Of a stretch of DNA of 64,000 nucleotides, positions 1 through 10,399 are shown piece by piece. Position numbers and translations under genes: made by a program. The number at the start of each line of letters is the position of its first letter. Within the stretch, counting starts at the first letter, position 1. The stretch comes from Cunninghamia lanceolata (taxonomy: Eukaryota; Streptophyta; Pinopsida; Cupressales; Cupressaceae): positions 1,550,001 through 1,614,000 of the forward strand of contig BSBN01000047.1 of assembly GCA_027924645.1 (NCBI GenBank), read 5' to 3'. The notes under the pieces were generated by a model. The model had not been told where the DNA came from. It did no database searches and saw only the letters and a program-made list of their open reading frames with translations.

Positions 1-356
1 AAATTGCATATAGTTTTTCATAGCCTGCAAGTTGTCTTCCTGGTCAAAACCATATTTAGTCAACTTATCATAGCAAACCTAATCCTTTACAACCACCATA
101 GCATCTCAGTCAACCATCCAACAATAGTTGAACCCAAGCAAACACCAATTAATCAATCAATCCCTTTTGACTTTGGTCAACCATATCCTTAATCAATTTT
201 TTTAATCAATCAACTAATCTCTCTAATCAATCAATCCTATCCATCAAAATTAGAGCAACCAATCAGACCAGGTCAAAATTAGTCACTAATCAAATCACCC
301 AATCATCGAGAAGTTGATCAATCCCCTTAATCAATCGAATTAAAATCCAACCATCC
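1..356 (+). other. Leader of element A, CAATCAAT-rich
   Basis: Non-coding stretch before the gag start, rich in short AATCAATC/AACCAATC words. It probably is the end of the untranslated leader of element A. No LTR end or primer-binding site is visible in it. Confidence 0.4.
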
Positions 357-2640
357 ATGCCCCAAACTAGGAGCCAATATAAAGCAACTATGGAAACTAA
401 CTCTAAAGAATCCAAATCCACCCCTCTCAAAGATGCTACCCAATTCACAACTGGCTTGCCACATGATGTCTTTGTACCTAAGGGTTATACTGTTAGACCA
501 TCATCTTCATCAATCTTACCTCAACAACAACATCTTGATCCCTCATCTTCCACATTGATGGCACAACCTTCACATGGCTATGACGATTCATTGGATGAGG
601 ACCTAGAAGATCCCAAGGCTTTGCGACATGCAAATAAAATAATAGAAGCTAACCAAGAAAAAATCCTTTTACAATTGATCCAAGCCAGAGTTAAACTACC
701 TAGCGACTTTGATTTGTCTACACTGCGTAAAAAGAACCCTACCAATGTCACCACAGAGAGCCTTGTTGTTGTTGCCACGATGTCTACCAAGCCCACCATA
801 CCTTCCACACCATCCTTGTCCGACCAACCTACCCACATATCCCAAACATTGTCTACACCTATGAGACTTAGTGTGTCACACGTTACTACACCCATTGAGC
901 CATTAATGAAACCATATTATGCACTTGATCCAGCATTGTCTAACCTAAATATACCCCCTTTTCATGTGTTAGCTACTATTCCATCAGCTTCCATAGGTGT
1001 CGCTTCCACTCAAGTCACTCAAGCCCCACCTATGTCTACCCTAGGGGTATCGCATGTTGAGCCATCACAAATACCTAGTCAACCAATCCAAACCTCACAA
1101 ATCATCACATCACCTAGTCAACCAATCCAAAACTCGCATATCCCCATACCCTAGTCAACCCATTCAAACTTCACATGTCGCATTTAATCCAAACAAGACC
1201 CTCTTAGATCAACTACTTCTCCTTGCACAACAACTACCTTATGTCACTTCACCAAACATCTCCCAAGTTCCATTGATTGTGACACAACCCCCATCCTATA
1301 CCAACACCACCTTTGGCTCACATGCAATACCAACCTATACCATCAACCCAACACCAAACTCATACACATCATCCCCACTTAGTAGTCATATCCAAAACAC
1401 TTTTATCCAACCTCAAGACACATATGGTCCATCATATGATCCATTACAACAACATTCATCGAGTCATCAATTGACCTATCGTATCCCCCCACCCGGTCAC
1501 CAAGACCCTATGCAACAAAATCAATCAATCTTATCCCAACATGGACAACGATTACATCAGGTGGAACAATGGATGAAAGACATGAACATAAGCCAAAGCA
1601 AGAAAACATTTTCCTTTGAAGACGTATGCACATACCCTTTTGACAAATCGTTACAAATGATACCATTTCCCCCACACTTTGAAGTACCACAATTTGATAA
1701 TTATAAGGGGAAAGGAGACCCAAACGATCACCTTTGAACCTTCTATGTCGCTTGTCTTGATGTGGCCTATAATGACACATATCTTTTATGACTCTTCCCT
1801 CGAAGTTTAGGGGGGCAGGCCATGGAATGGTTTTCTCACCTACCTCTGGGTATTAAAACCTTTGAAGAATTGGCACACAAATTCATATCACTTTACGTTT
1901 AATAGTGAGTATGAAGTCACCATGAATGATCTTGTTAACAACAAACAATACAACGGTTAAACCTTTTCGTCCTTTATATAACAATGGAGAAATATGGCTA
2001 GTAACCTCACTTTGCAGATGCCCGAAAAGCAACAAATCGATATCTTTGTGCAAAATCTTCATCCTGAACTATCTTTCTAACTGCAACTGCATAGCGCGAC
2101 CACCTTCAATGAAATTATATCCAAAGGAACCAACATCAAAAAAGTATTAGTCGCAAAGGGTCTTATAAAAATATTTAAAGAGAACAAGGATAATCCATAG
2201 TCCTCCAACGATAAATCTTGTTTCTGGAATAAGAATAAAAATGTCGTAAACGATGGAATTGTAGACACAAAGAACATGCAAGCTATGAAAGCACCTGTCC
2301 ATGTCCAATCAGCCCCTAACACACCACAACCAACACCTAATGCATCACCTTTCTTACCCTGTGATAAAATGAATACAAAACCAAGACCAAGACACAAATT
2401 TACCCCGTTGGGAGAGCTAGTAGAAATCATTCTTAAAAAACTAATCCAAGCAGGAAACATTACTTTACTTCAAGGCAGATCAAATGAAGAGCCATGATTT
2501 AAACCTCCTTGGTATAAGGACAATGAGTATTGTGAATATCATAGGGTCAAGGGGCATAATACCGCTGGTTGCATGCAACTTAAACAAATGATTCAAAACC
2601 TTATTGATCAAGGACTTGTTAATGTTACAACACCAACATA
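357..2640 (+). pseudogene. gag of element A (capsid-like, degenerate)
   Basis: Gag supplies the structural particle protein. The start at 357 opens with MPQTRSQ, matching the MVLTRSQ start of element B gag. A Pro/Ser/Thr/Gln-rich N-terminal part holds three short tandem copies of CCTAGTCAACC (about 1,074, 1,112 and 1,149; spacing 37-38 nt). A frameshift near 1,140 moves reading to frame 1, and the capsid core follows (KSLQMIPFPPHFEVPQF near 1,640-1,700, then GGQAMEWF near 1,810). Stops interrupt the core at about 1,736 and beyond. Near 2,520-2,600 a CEYHRVKGHNTAGC motif resembles the gag zinc-knuckle variant of this lineage. Not functional; identity is supported by alignment with element B gag. 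Confidence 0.8.
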
Positions 2641-3510
2641 GACATCTAACTATGACCTTGATGCATATAAGAATCCCCTACCTTTACACGATAAACCAAG
2701 TGCTCTCCATACTGGGAAGAATGTCGATTATACTTATGATTCCACCATTGGCCGTATCGAGCAATCTTGAATATCTACTATTACTATAAGAGTAAAAGCA
2801 CCTGATTGTACTGTTACCACTCATCACAGCCAAATAACCATTTAAGGAGTACCTCCACCTTCCATTCATCCAAACCTTGACTATAACATCCTTGACCATC
2901 TGGGTAGAACTCCTGCTTATATCTCCATCTTAGAGCTGTTGCATATATCTCTCACTCATAAATCTATCCTCGATAAAGCACTGCAAGAGTCCATGGTACC
3001 AAGTGATATAGGAGTGACGTAATTCCAAGCTATGATGGCAAGTATCACATCCCCTCATCACTTAACTTTCTCTGATCTAGACCTCACATCCTCTGACCCA
3101 TCCCACCATGATGCCCTCCATATCGAAGTGTTCATTAACCAATGCTGTGTTAAATGGGTGCTAGTAGATGGTGGATTCAGACTCAACATATGTTCCTTGA
3201 AATTGGTGAGATTGCTGGGATACATTAAGGGTTGTGTTGACGCCACCAAAAGAATAACAATTAAGGCTTATGATGATGGAGAAAGAGATTCAGAGGGAAT
3301 CATCTTGCTGCCCATACGAGTTGGTTCTATCACCACTGCTACTAAATGCCAAGTCCTCGATGTTGAGTTGCCTTATAATATTATCCTCGGCCATCCTTGG
3401 ATCCACACCTTAAAGGCAGTCTCATCTACATATCATCAATGCCTAAAATTCCCTTATGATGGTGTGGAAATTACGATCCTTGCAGATCCCAATGCCTTTG
3501 AATAATGCTA
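2641..3510 (+). pseudogene. Aspartic protease of element A (DGG active-site form)
   Basis: The gag-to-protease reading frame runs on without a shift from the zinc-knuckle region until a stop near 2,768. The best-preserved part is 3,032-3,505: VLVDGGFRLNIC corresponds to the retropepsin catalytic loop, followed by IILGHPWIHTLKAV, the expected C-terminal segment. The catalytic triplet reads DGG where retropepsins have D-S/T-G; element B has the same DGG, so this is a family trait and not damage. The protease would cleave the Gag-Pol polyprotein inside the particle. Confidence 0.75.
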
Positions 3511-4700
3511 AGCCTTCCAAGCCACCTATCAAAATACCAATCATATACCCAGCAATACGGAGGCCCATCCATCCTCGTCCTATGTGGATCCATCTGATCT
3601 AACAAAGCCATCTACTAGCAAAGCTATGCCCAAGATTGAAATCAAAGAATGAGGACTTGGCGAGTATAGTTTACAGGAATCTTGTTGTGTAGGAGCCATG
3701 CCTTTGTCTCCCAAATCATATGGTAAACTACCTCTCTCTAAATCCAATTCATCCAAAACCATTATCATCATCCCTCCAACTGTATTTATCCAATCAAGGT
3801 TACTGGATGATGAAGATGTGGATAGTGAAGTCTCATCCTAGGTTTTCTACGATGAAAATGATCAAGTTGCTCTAAAGGTAGAAAGATACAACAATGGATT
3901 CAGAATCATTAAGAATATGGGCTATAAAGGCAAGGGAGGACTAGGATTGTAAGAACAAGGCTCTCTGGAACCTATCATAGTTACTAAGAAGTATAATAGA
4001 CAGGGTCTAGGTTACAAAAAGGAGGTCCCGCCTTCCGTAAATATCAAGTTTATCCTCAATGAGGTAGCCAAAGCCTTTCCTGCGGAAGAGGCAACTAGTC
4101 AAGATACCGTCGATGACTCTTCTTTCTACATCACTGAACTATTCCAAGAAGCCTCCATTTTCATGCTGTCATTTGCCTCATCATCCACACTCCCAGACCT
4201 TTAACTTGTTTACCCTGACCTGATTGATTGGGACCAACAAGGGCACCTATCTTGGACACCTTCCAAAATGACGAGGCCATAACAGAGTTTATGGGTGTAA
4301 GGAAAGGTTTACCTTTGGGGGATGATAAGGTCAGATTCATGATTGACCTTCCTTGGCTGGCATACTTTGGTGGAAGTGTCAAATCCTTCAGTTGCAAAAG
4401 TGAAGTAAATAAAATAAAAAAAGAAAGGTCACTAGGTGAAAACCGTAAGGTGCCTTTTGACTATGAAAAAATAAAAATAAAGGATGTACCCAAGGGTGAA
4501 AACCTCTTTGAGGCACTCAAGGATGAAGGATTTGACCTTCTTGTAACCCCCGCACATGAGGAGCGATCATCTCTATTGGTAGAGGATTCTAAAGAAATCA
4601 ATCTGGGCACAACACAGAACCCAAAAATCACCTTTCTAGCAACGTCACTATCAAATGAAGAAAATGTTAACTTTACAACATTTTTCATGAAAAGGGCAAT
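3511..4700 (+). pseudogene. Protease-RT linker of element A with G-patch-like motif and GEN repeats
   Basis: Degenerate coding linker. Near 3,895-3,985 the reading GFRIIKNMGYKGKGGLGL, a stop, then EQGSLEPI fits the glycine pattern of a G-patch (a short RNA-binding or helicase-activating motif). Near 4,190-4,280 the text PDLIDWD and then LDTFQNDEAI matches element B, with a frameshift between. From 4,420 to 4,540 two modules centred on the tripeptide GEN occur 20 residues apart, both encoded by GGTGAAAAC (4,435-4,443 and 4,495-4,503). The function of these repeats is unknown to me. Confidence 0.6.
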
Positions 4701-6120
4701 AAATTTTGCATGGACTTATGGAGATATGCTAGGTCTAGACCCTTCACTGGTAGTGCACCATCTGGCAGTATCTCCAAATGCCAAGCTCGTCAAACAAAAG
4801 TTGCAAAAAATACATCCCTAGATAGCTCTTCTAGTCAAGGTAGAGATTCAGAAGCTGTTAGATGCCAAGTTTATCAAGCCCATTGACTATCTTGAATGTG
4901 TGTGCAATCTAGTGCTTGTGGCAAAGCCAGATGGAAGAATTTGATGCTGTAATGACTTTAGAGATCTTAACAGGGCTTGCCCTAAGGATGACTTTCCCCT
5001 ACCAAGCATTGACACAATCGTCAATCTCACAGCTGGTCATGAAATGCTTTCACTGATGGATGGTTTCTCTGGATATAATCAAATTAGAATTGCAGAAGAT
5101 GACCAACCTAAGACTTATTTTATCTGTCCATGGGGTACCTACTATTGGGTGGTCATGCCTTTTGGCCTTAAGAACACAAGTGCAACATACCAACAGGCTA
5201 TGACTATTATTTTTCATGACCTCTTCCATACCATCATGGAAGACTATGTGGATGACATCTTGGGAAAGTCTAAAATAAGAGAAGGCCACTTCCAAGTATT
5301 GGAAAATATTTTCGACATATTGGAAAAATATCAAGTTAGGCTAAATCCAAAAAAGTGCATCTTCGATATAACCTCCAATAAATTATTGGGCTACATAGTT
5401 TCTAGAAGATGCATTGAAGTTGATCCTGCCAAGGTAAAAGCTATTGTCACCATGCCTCCATCATCAAATTTGAAACAGCTACGTGGCCTCCAAGGTCGCA
5501 TACAATCTATTCGAAGATTTATTGCACAGTTAGAAGATAAATGCCATCCTTTCCAACACTTGCTTCGGAAAGGAGAGACCTTTAAATGGGATGACAAATA
5601 TCAACAAGCTTTTGACCAGATCAAAGAATACCTAGCAACACCACCTGTGTTAGTACCACTTATCTCTGATCGGCCTTTGCTCTTATATACCTCTTCAACG
5701 ACAGTTGCCCTAGGTGCTCTATTGGCTCAGAATGATGACACAGGAAAAGAATGTGCCATTTACTACATAAGTAGGACTCTGGTGGGTTATGAGCTCAACT
5801 ACACCACTGTATAAAAAGCATGCTTGGTTGTAGTGTTCACCTCTCAAAAATTGTGACATTACATGCTAAATCAGACAACAAAGCTCATATTCAGATTTGA
5901 CCCACTCAAACATCTTCTTTCTAAAGCAGCACTTACTGGAAGGACAAAAAAATGGGTGATAATCCTCAGTGAATTTGATATTCAATATGTTGATCAGAAA
6001 GCTATCAAGGGACAAGTCATAGCCGATCAACTAGCAAAAACACCGATAATAGACACCCAGCCTATCCATTCTACTTTTCTTGAAGAAGAAATATTCAGTG
6101 TCTCTTCTTCTGAAATGTGG
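4660..6120 (+). pseudogene. Reverse transcriptase and native RNase H of element A
   Basis: RT copies element RNA into DNA; its linked RNase H degrades the template. Visible RT blocks: HAWTYGDMLGLDP-type entry near 4,700, KLLDAKFIKPIDY, DFRDLNRACPKDDFPLP, MLSLMDGFSGYNQIRI, MPFGLKNTSATYQQAM, and the catalytic box YVDDI at about 5,248-5,262. The connection and RNase H follow, ending near LSEFDIQYVDQKAIKGQVIADQL. The native RNase H reads LLLYTSSTTVALGALL, where a normal gypsy enzyme has an aspartate two residues after Tyr. Stops lie at about 4,819, 4,945, 5,812 and 5,853. The stretch 5,044-5,811 is uninterrupted. Confidence 0.9.
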
Positions 6121-6695
6121 TAGTTGTACTTTAACAGTTCCCACACTCAGTATGGATTAGGAGCCGGAATCCTTTTTATCACCCCCAGGGTGATTATATT
6201 CCAAAGTCCTATAGAATTGCTTTTCCTTGCACTAATAACATAGCAGAATACGAAGCCCTAATCACAAGCTTACGCATGGTTGTCCAGTGGGATATCAAAG
6301 AACTGCAAGTATTTGGAGATTCACAGCTTATAATTAAATAGGTCCAAGATGAGTACCAAACAAAAGATGAGAAGCTCCTTCCTTATAAGCTAATGGTTGA
6401 TGACTTCAGGAAGTATTTCTCTAAGATAACATTTGAGCAGATCCCCATAATCAATAATAAGGCAGCCGATGCTATGGCAACCATTGGTTCTCTCCTTGAC
6501 ATGCCCAACAACATTCAGAGGTGTGAGTTCTTGGTAGAACAACTCCTAATTCCAGCATTCAAGGTGCCTCAATCAGAGCTTATCTATGTAATAGTTGATC
6601 CCAACTCCCCCTGGTACCATGACTTTTATGAATATCTAAGCAATGGTACTTTCCCTAGCCAACTGTCCAACACCCAACGCAAAACCTTCACTTGA
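6100..6695 (+). pseudogene. Second (plant/archaeal-type) RNase H of element A
   Basis: An additional RNase H lies after the native one, as in Tat elements. The start reads LYFNSSHTQYGLGAGILFIT; element B has LYFDGSYTQHGLGAGILLIT, so the first catalytic Asp is now Asn. A frameshift follows near 6,190. AEYEALITSLRM and VFGDSQLIIK carry the second and third acidic positions (EYEAL, GDSQL), and a stop (TAG) sits at about 6,340. The tail NNKAADAMATIGSLLDMP matches the DAMA position of the fourth residue. The domain is inactive here by substitution, frameshift and stop. Confidence 0.8.
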
Positions 6696-7826
6696 TGAGC
6701 CTCCCGCTATACTATACTTGCTAAAACCCTTTACCGTAAGAGACTCAATGGTATCCTCCTTAGGTGTCTCGACTTGATAGAGGCTGAGGTTGCTTTACGA
6801 GAGATACATGAGGGTGTCTATGGATCGCATTCTGCCGGTCCTAGTCTTGTCAAAAAACTTCTAAGAGCAGGTTACTATTGGCCCACCATGGAGCAGGACG
6901 CTGAGCAGTTTGCCAAAAGATGCCTTTAATGTCAGAAGCATGGGGACCTGATACATGCCCCAGCACAAGAGCTCCAACCTCTTACTGCTCCTTGGCTATT
7001 TTCGCAATGGGGACTCGACCTCATAGGTAAGATTAATCCACCCTCTTCTAATGGCCATAAGTTTATTATCACTACTACTGAGTATTTCACCAAATGGGTA
7101 GAGGCCATTCCTATGACCTACATCACCAGCAAATAGATTTCCAAGCTTATTCTCCATTATACCATTTGCTAATATGGCATCCCACAAGCCATCATTACTA
7201 ACAACAGGCGCCCATTTAAGAACCAGGAGGTTTGTGATTTGTGTAACAAATTTCATATTCAACATAGATTTTCCACACCCTACTACCCTCAAAGTAATGG
7301 TCAAGCTGAGGCCTCAAACAAGACCATTATAAAAATCCTTAAAAAGATGGTCAATGAGGTTGGCTGTGATTGGCATCTCCAACTGAACCCTGCATTGTGG
7401 GCCTATCGCACAAGTGTCAGAACTCCTACTGGCACAACACCCTACGCCCTTGTTTATGGTACTGACTCCATTCTTCATATTGAGGTTGAGATCCCCTCAT
7501 TGCGAGTCTCTCTCAAGCATATCATCTCTGATGAAGAGTATAGAACAACCTGTCTAAATGAGTTGGAGCTACTTGATGAAAGATGAATCACAGCACTGAA
7601 TCATCTACAAGTGTACCAAAATCGTCTTCGCCATAGCTACAACAAAAAGATCAAAGAGAGAAGGTTCTAGGTAGGCGACCTAGTCTTGAAAGAGAATTAG
7701 AGAAACCAACAACAACGAGAGAAATAGGGTAAATTGAGCCAAATTGGCTAGGGCCCTTTGTCATTACTTCAGTGTTTGGGTTTGGAGCTTACACTCTTGC
7801 AACGCCCGAAGGCAACCCCCATAGAT
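6696..7826 (+). pseudogene. Integrase of element A
   Basis: Integrase joins element DNA to the host genome. The zinc-binding region (IHEGVYGSHSAG, then CLxCQKHG with one Cys-flanking stop) lies at 6,800-6,940. The core includes QWGLDLIGKI (first catalytic Asp, about 7,007-7,030) and STPYYPQSNGQAEASN (catalytic Glu, about 7,270-7,315). The second Asp position reads IITNNRRPFKNQ near 7,190-7,215, so Asp is replaced by Asn. The C-terminal part (ALWAYRTS, then VGDLVLKEN near 7,675-7,700 and IGxGPFVI) is recognisable but broken by stops at 7,135, 7,167, 7,585, 7,670, 7,699 and beyond. Confidence 0.85.
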
Positions 7827-7859
7827 GAACCACTCAACAATGTTCATCTTAAAAGGTTT

Positions 7860-8150
7860 TATCCTTGATTTCTACATCCTCTATCTGCAAGAAATACAAA
7901 AGGAAAATACAAAAAGCAAAAAAAAGCAAAAAAGAAAAAAAATAAAAATAAAAATTCAAAAACTACAAAAATACACAAAAACAAAAAAGCAAAAAAATAC
8001 AAAAAAATTAAAAAAAAGCAAAAAAAATCCAATAGTGAAAACCACTTTAGTGGCACTTTGGGTTAGCGTCTAATGGTGAAAACTTGGCAAACAAGCGCCT
8101 TGGATAAGTACCATAGTGAAAACCTGGCAAACAGGCGCTATGGTAGGACC
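7860..8150 (+). repeat. A-rich tract and three tandem nested hairpins 3' of element A pol
   Basis: An approximately 130-nt A-rich tract (7,900-8,028) precedes three consecutive stem-loops at 8,029-8,061, 8,071-8,103 and 8,110-8,144. Each has a left arm ending GTG, an AAAA bulge, a 4-bp inner stem (CCAC/GTGG, CTTG/CAAG, CCTG/CAGG), a TTTA or GCAAA loop, and a right outer arm. In the third, ACCATAGTG pairs with CGCTATGGT over 9 bp including one G-U. The inner stems differ between copies but stay paired, which argues for selection on an RNA or DNA fold. Element B carries two equivalents. Confidence 0.7.
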
Positions 8151-8629
8151 AACTCTCACCATCTACTTTGCTACTTGTTTAACCCCCACCACACTGTGTC
8201 TTTTTATCTATCCCCTAATAGCCTCATCCACTTGTGTTAAGTCATTCATCTCATTTATTATCCTAGTGCCTTACTTCTATCATGGCTTGGAAATTGTTGA
8301 AGTGAATATATTGTTGGCAGCCACAGGCTCCAGTATGAGTCAACTACGACCATCCCAGTCCATAGAAAATTTCCTTGCCTCTTGTACATAACCAAATTTC
8401 TTCCCACACTGGGGGCACTTGCTTACACCTTGATGTTGGGTGAACACTTTAGCGCATCATGGTCAATTGTAAAATATCTTGAAAAAATCCAAAAAATCAT
8501 AAAAAAGTCTTGAAAAAATCTAAAAAAAAATCATAAAAAGTCCTAAAAAAATCCAAAAAAGTAACATCTCAAACATCTTCAAATCATCAACACAAACCAA
8601 ACTCTGTCATCACTGCATCCAAATCACAC

Positions 8630-8975
8630 TGACCATCTTCATCACCATCCCATAATAAATTAGAACTACATATCACATCTATCGTTAAGTGCCTTGATCC
8701 TGTGGATACGGGTATGTAGGCAGTCTGGTGTATGAAAGAAATACCTAGATTCAGGCACAAGACGATCCCCCTCCTTTACCTTCCATCTTTCCTTTGCTTG
8801 TCTTTCTCATCGCTTCATCTCATTTTTCTTCTATCCTTCATCTCTCACATCATCAATAAACACCTTGGACTACATATTCATCATGTCTCATCATCATCGT
8901 GTGGTGCTTTGATCCCATGGACACGGGTATGTAGGCAGTCTGTAATACGGAGGAAGTATCCAGTACGCAAGTACC
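8630..8975 (+). repeat. Direct duplication in element A 3' region with ATGTAGGCAGTCTG motif
   Basis: Two diverged copies about 215 bp apart (about 8,630-8,760 and 8,840-8,975). Both contain GTGCYTTGATCC, then ACGGGTATGTAGGCAGTCTG (ends near 8,727 and 8,942). Each is followed directly by a small hairpin whose arms differ between copies yet remain complementary (GTAT/ATAC in one, ATAC/GTAT in the other). Another A-rich tract lies just upstream at 8,460-8,565. Confidence 0.6.
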
Positions 8976-10399
8976 AATGATTCATTCCTTCCATCCCTCG
9001 ATCATCTTTTCTTTCTTTCACTTTCTTCTCTTTGCCTAACTCAAGCAGAACCAAACTATGCACCTCTCGATAGCTCAAGCACTTACCAAATCAGGGTTTA
9101 ACCAAGTTCATTTGTTCACGTGTCTTAAGCCAACATATGCTATGTCAACCATTCATCTTAGCCTTCAATAGGATATATCTTTCCTCTCAACAAGGTGCTA
9201 TCCATCCAATCCATCTAAGAGCAATCTAAATTTGGCAAGAGAACATGATGGCAAGGTCTTTTGTTTTTCTTTTGATTTATCTTTTGTCCCTTTCTAATAC
9301 CTAGTCAAGACTGCCTTGATCTGTCATATCTTGATATGTTGTAGCAAAGTATGGATTGGGGCATGGTCATTTGCTTTCGTATGTTGTGTTTGTGGGATGA
9401 TCTTATTCTCTACTATGCCTAATGGTATCTTATACATGTTGGGATTAGCATCTTGTATATCAATATCTTTTGCATCTGAGAAGCTAAACAATCTCTTATG
9501 CACTAAGACTATTCTATGCTAAGACTATTTCCCATACATATAACCAACAAGGTTCATTATGTCTAGTGGAAATAAGCTCAAACCTTTTGCTTGTAGAGTC
9601 AAAGTCCATCTTGAGTGGCTAGTATTCATATCTTGTACCTTGACAAGGTTGTATTAGCCCATCCTGCATTAGATACTCAACACCTCAGTCCTTATACCCT
9701 GGTGCATAATATCTAGTGCTATATCAAACTTAAGGATTACATTTCTCCAATGTTTCTGTAACCATTCAAAGTTGCCTTTTCATCATCTATCACTGCATTA
9801 CCAACTTGATCAATGGTCTTGCCATCATCTTTCTTCTGATCATCTTTCTTCCACTCCTCATCCTTTGCATCTTCACTCGTCATGCTCTTCTTCCTACAAA
9901 ACAAGTGTGTTAGTCATAGTAATATCGTCCAGCATATCATAGTATAAACATACATCATTATCCACATCAGTTATAAGCATTTACCATCTATTTATCATTT
10001 AGGCATCTGGGCATCCACTATAAACATTATAAAAGCATAGTACCATCATTATCATATCATACATATAAGCATATACTCATTATAGGTTATACTCACAACA
10101 TCATCATAATCATATCATACACATGAGCATCCATGTCATAACTATAAACATAAAATCATCTATGCATATAACATCCATAACATAGAAACATATAAAAACA
10201 ACAAAAATAATAGTACATATCCATAACACATGTGCATGTAGAATCATCTCATCATATATATATCATCCATCTATGAACATGGGTCAATGTACAAGTGTCT
10301 TTCATATGCAAAATATACACAAATTCGGCTACCTATGAGCCATCAAAAAGAAGTATGTACAATCTAGCTCGCGGGCCTCAAAAGTGATACAATGATACA
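8976..10399. other. Region without recognised gene
   Basis: I see no coding region. The first half could be the remaining 3' untranslated part of element A. From about 9,900 to 10,270 the sequence is AT-rich and dominated by ATCATATCATACATA-type words (low complexity). No LTR, polypurine tract or terminal repeat could be placed here. Confidence 0.5.

Larger units (their letters stand above)
1..9000 (+). mobile_element. Element A: decayed Ty3/gypsy (Tat-type) retrotransposon, 5' end outside window
   Basis: The order gag, aspartic protease, G-patch-like segment, RT, RNase H, second RNase H, integrase, structured 3' region is read in one direction over about 8 kb. An additional RNase H between the native RNase H and integrase is the hallmark of the plant Tat lineage (Ogre, Retand and relatives). 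Every domain is interrupted by stops or frameshifts, so the copy is dead. Element B is a close relative with the same order, which helps to place boundaries. The 5' LTR and primer site would lie left of base 1. No 3' LTR or polypurine tract could be defined, so the right boundary near 9,000 is approximate and the element may be truncated there. Confidence 0.85.

Noticed and set aside
7825..8073. Lys-rich ORF on + and Phe-rich ORF on - over the A-rich tract
   Set aside because: Composition follows directly from the A-rich DNA; non-coding and explained by the tract.
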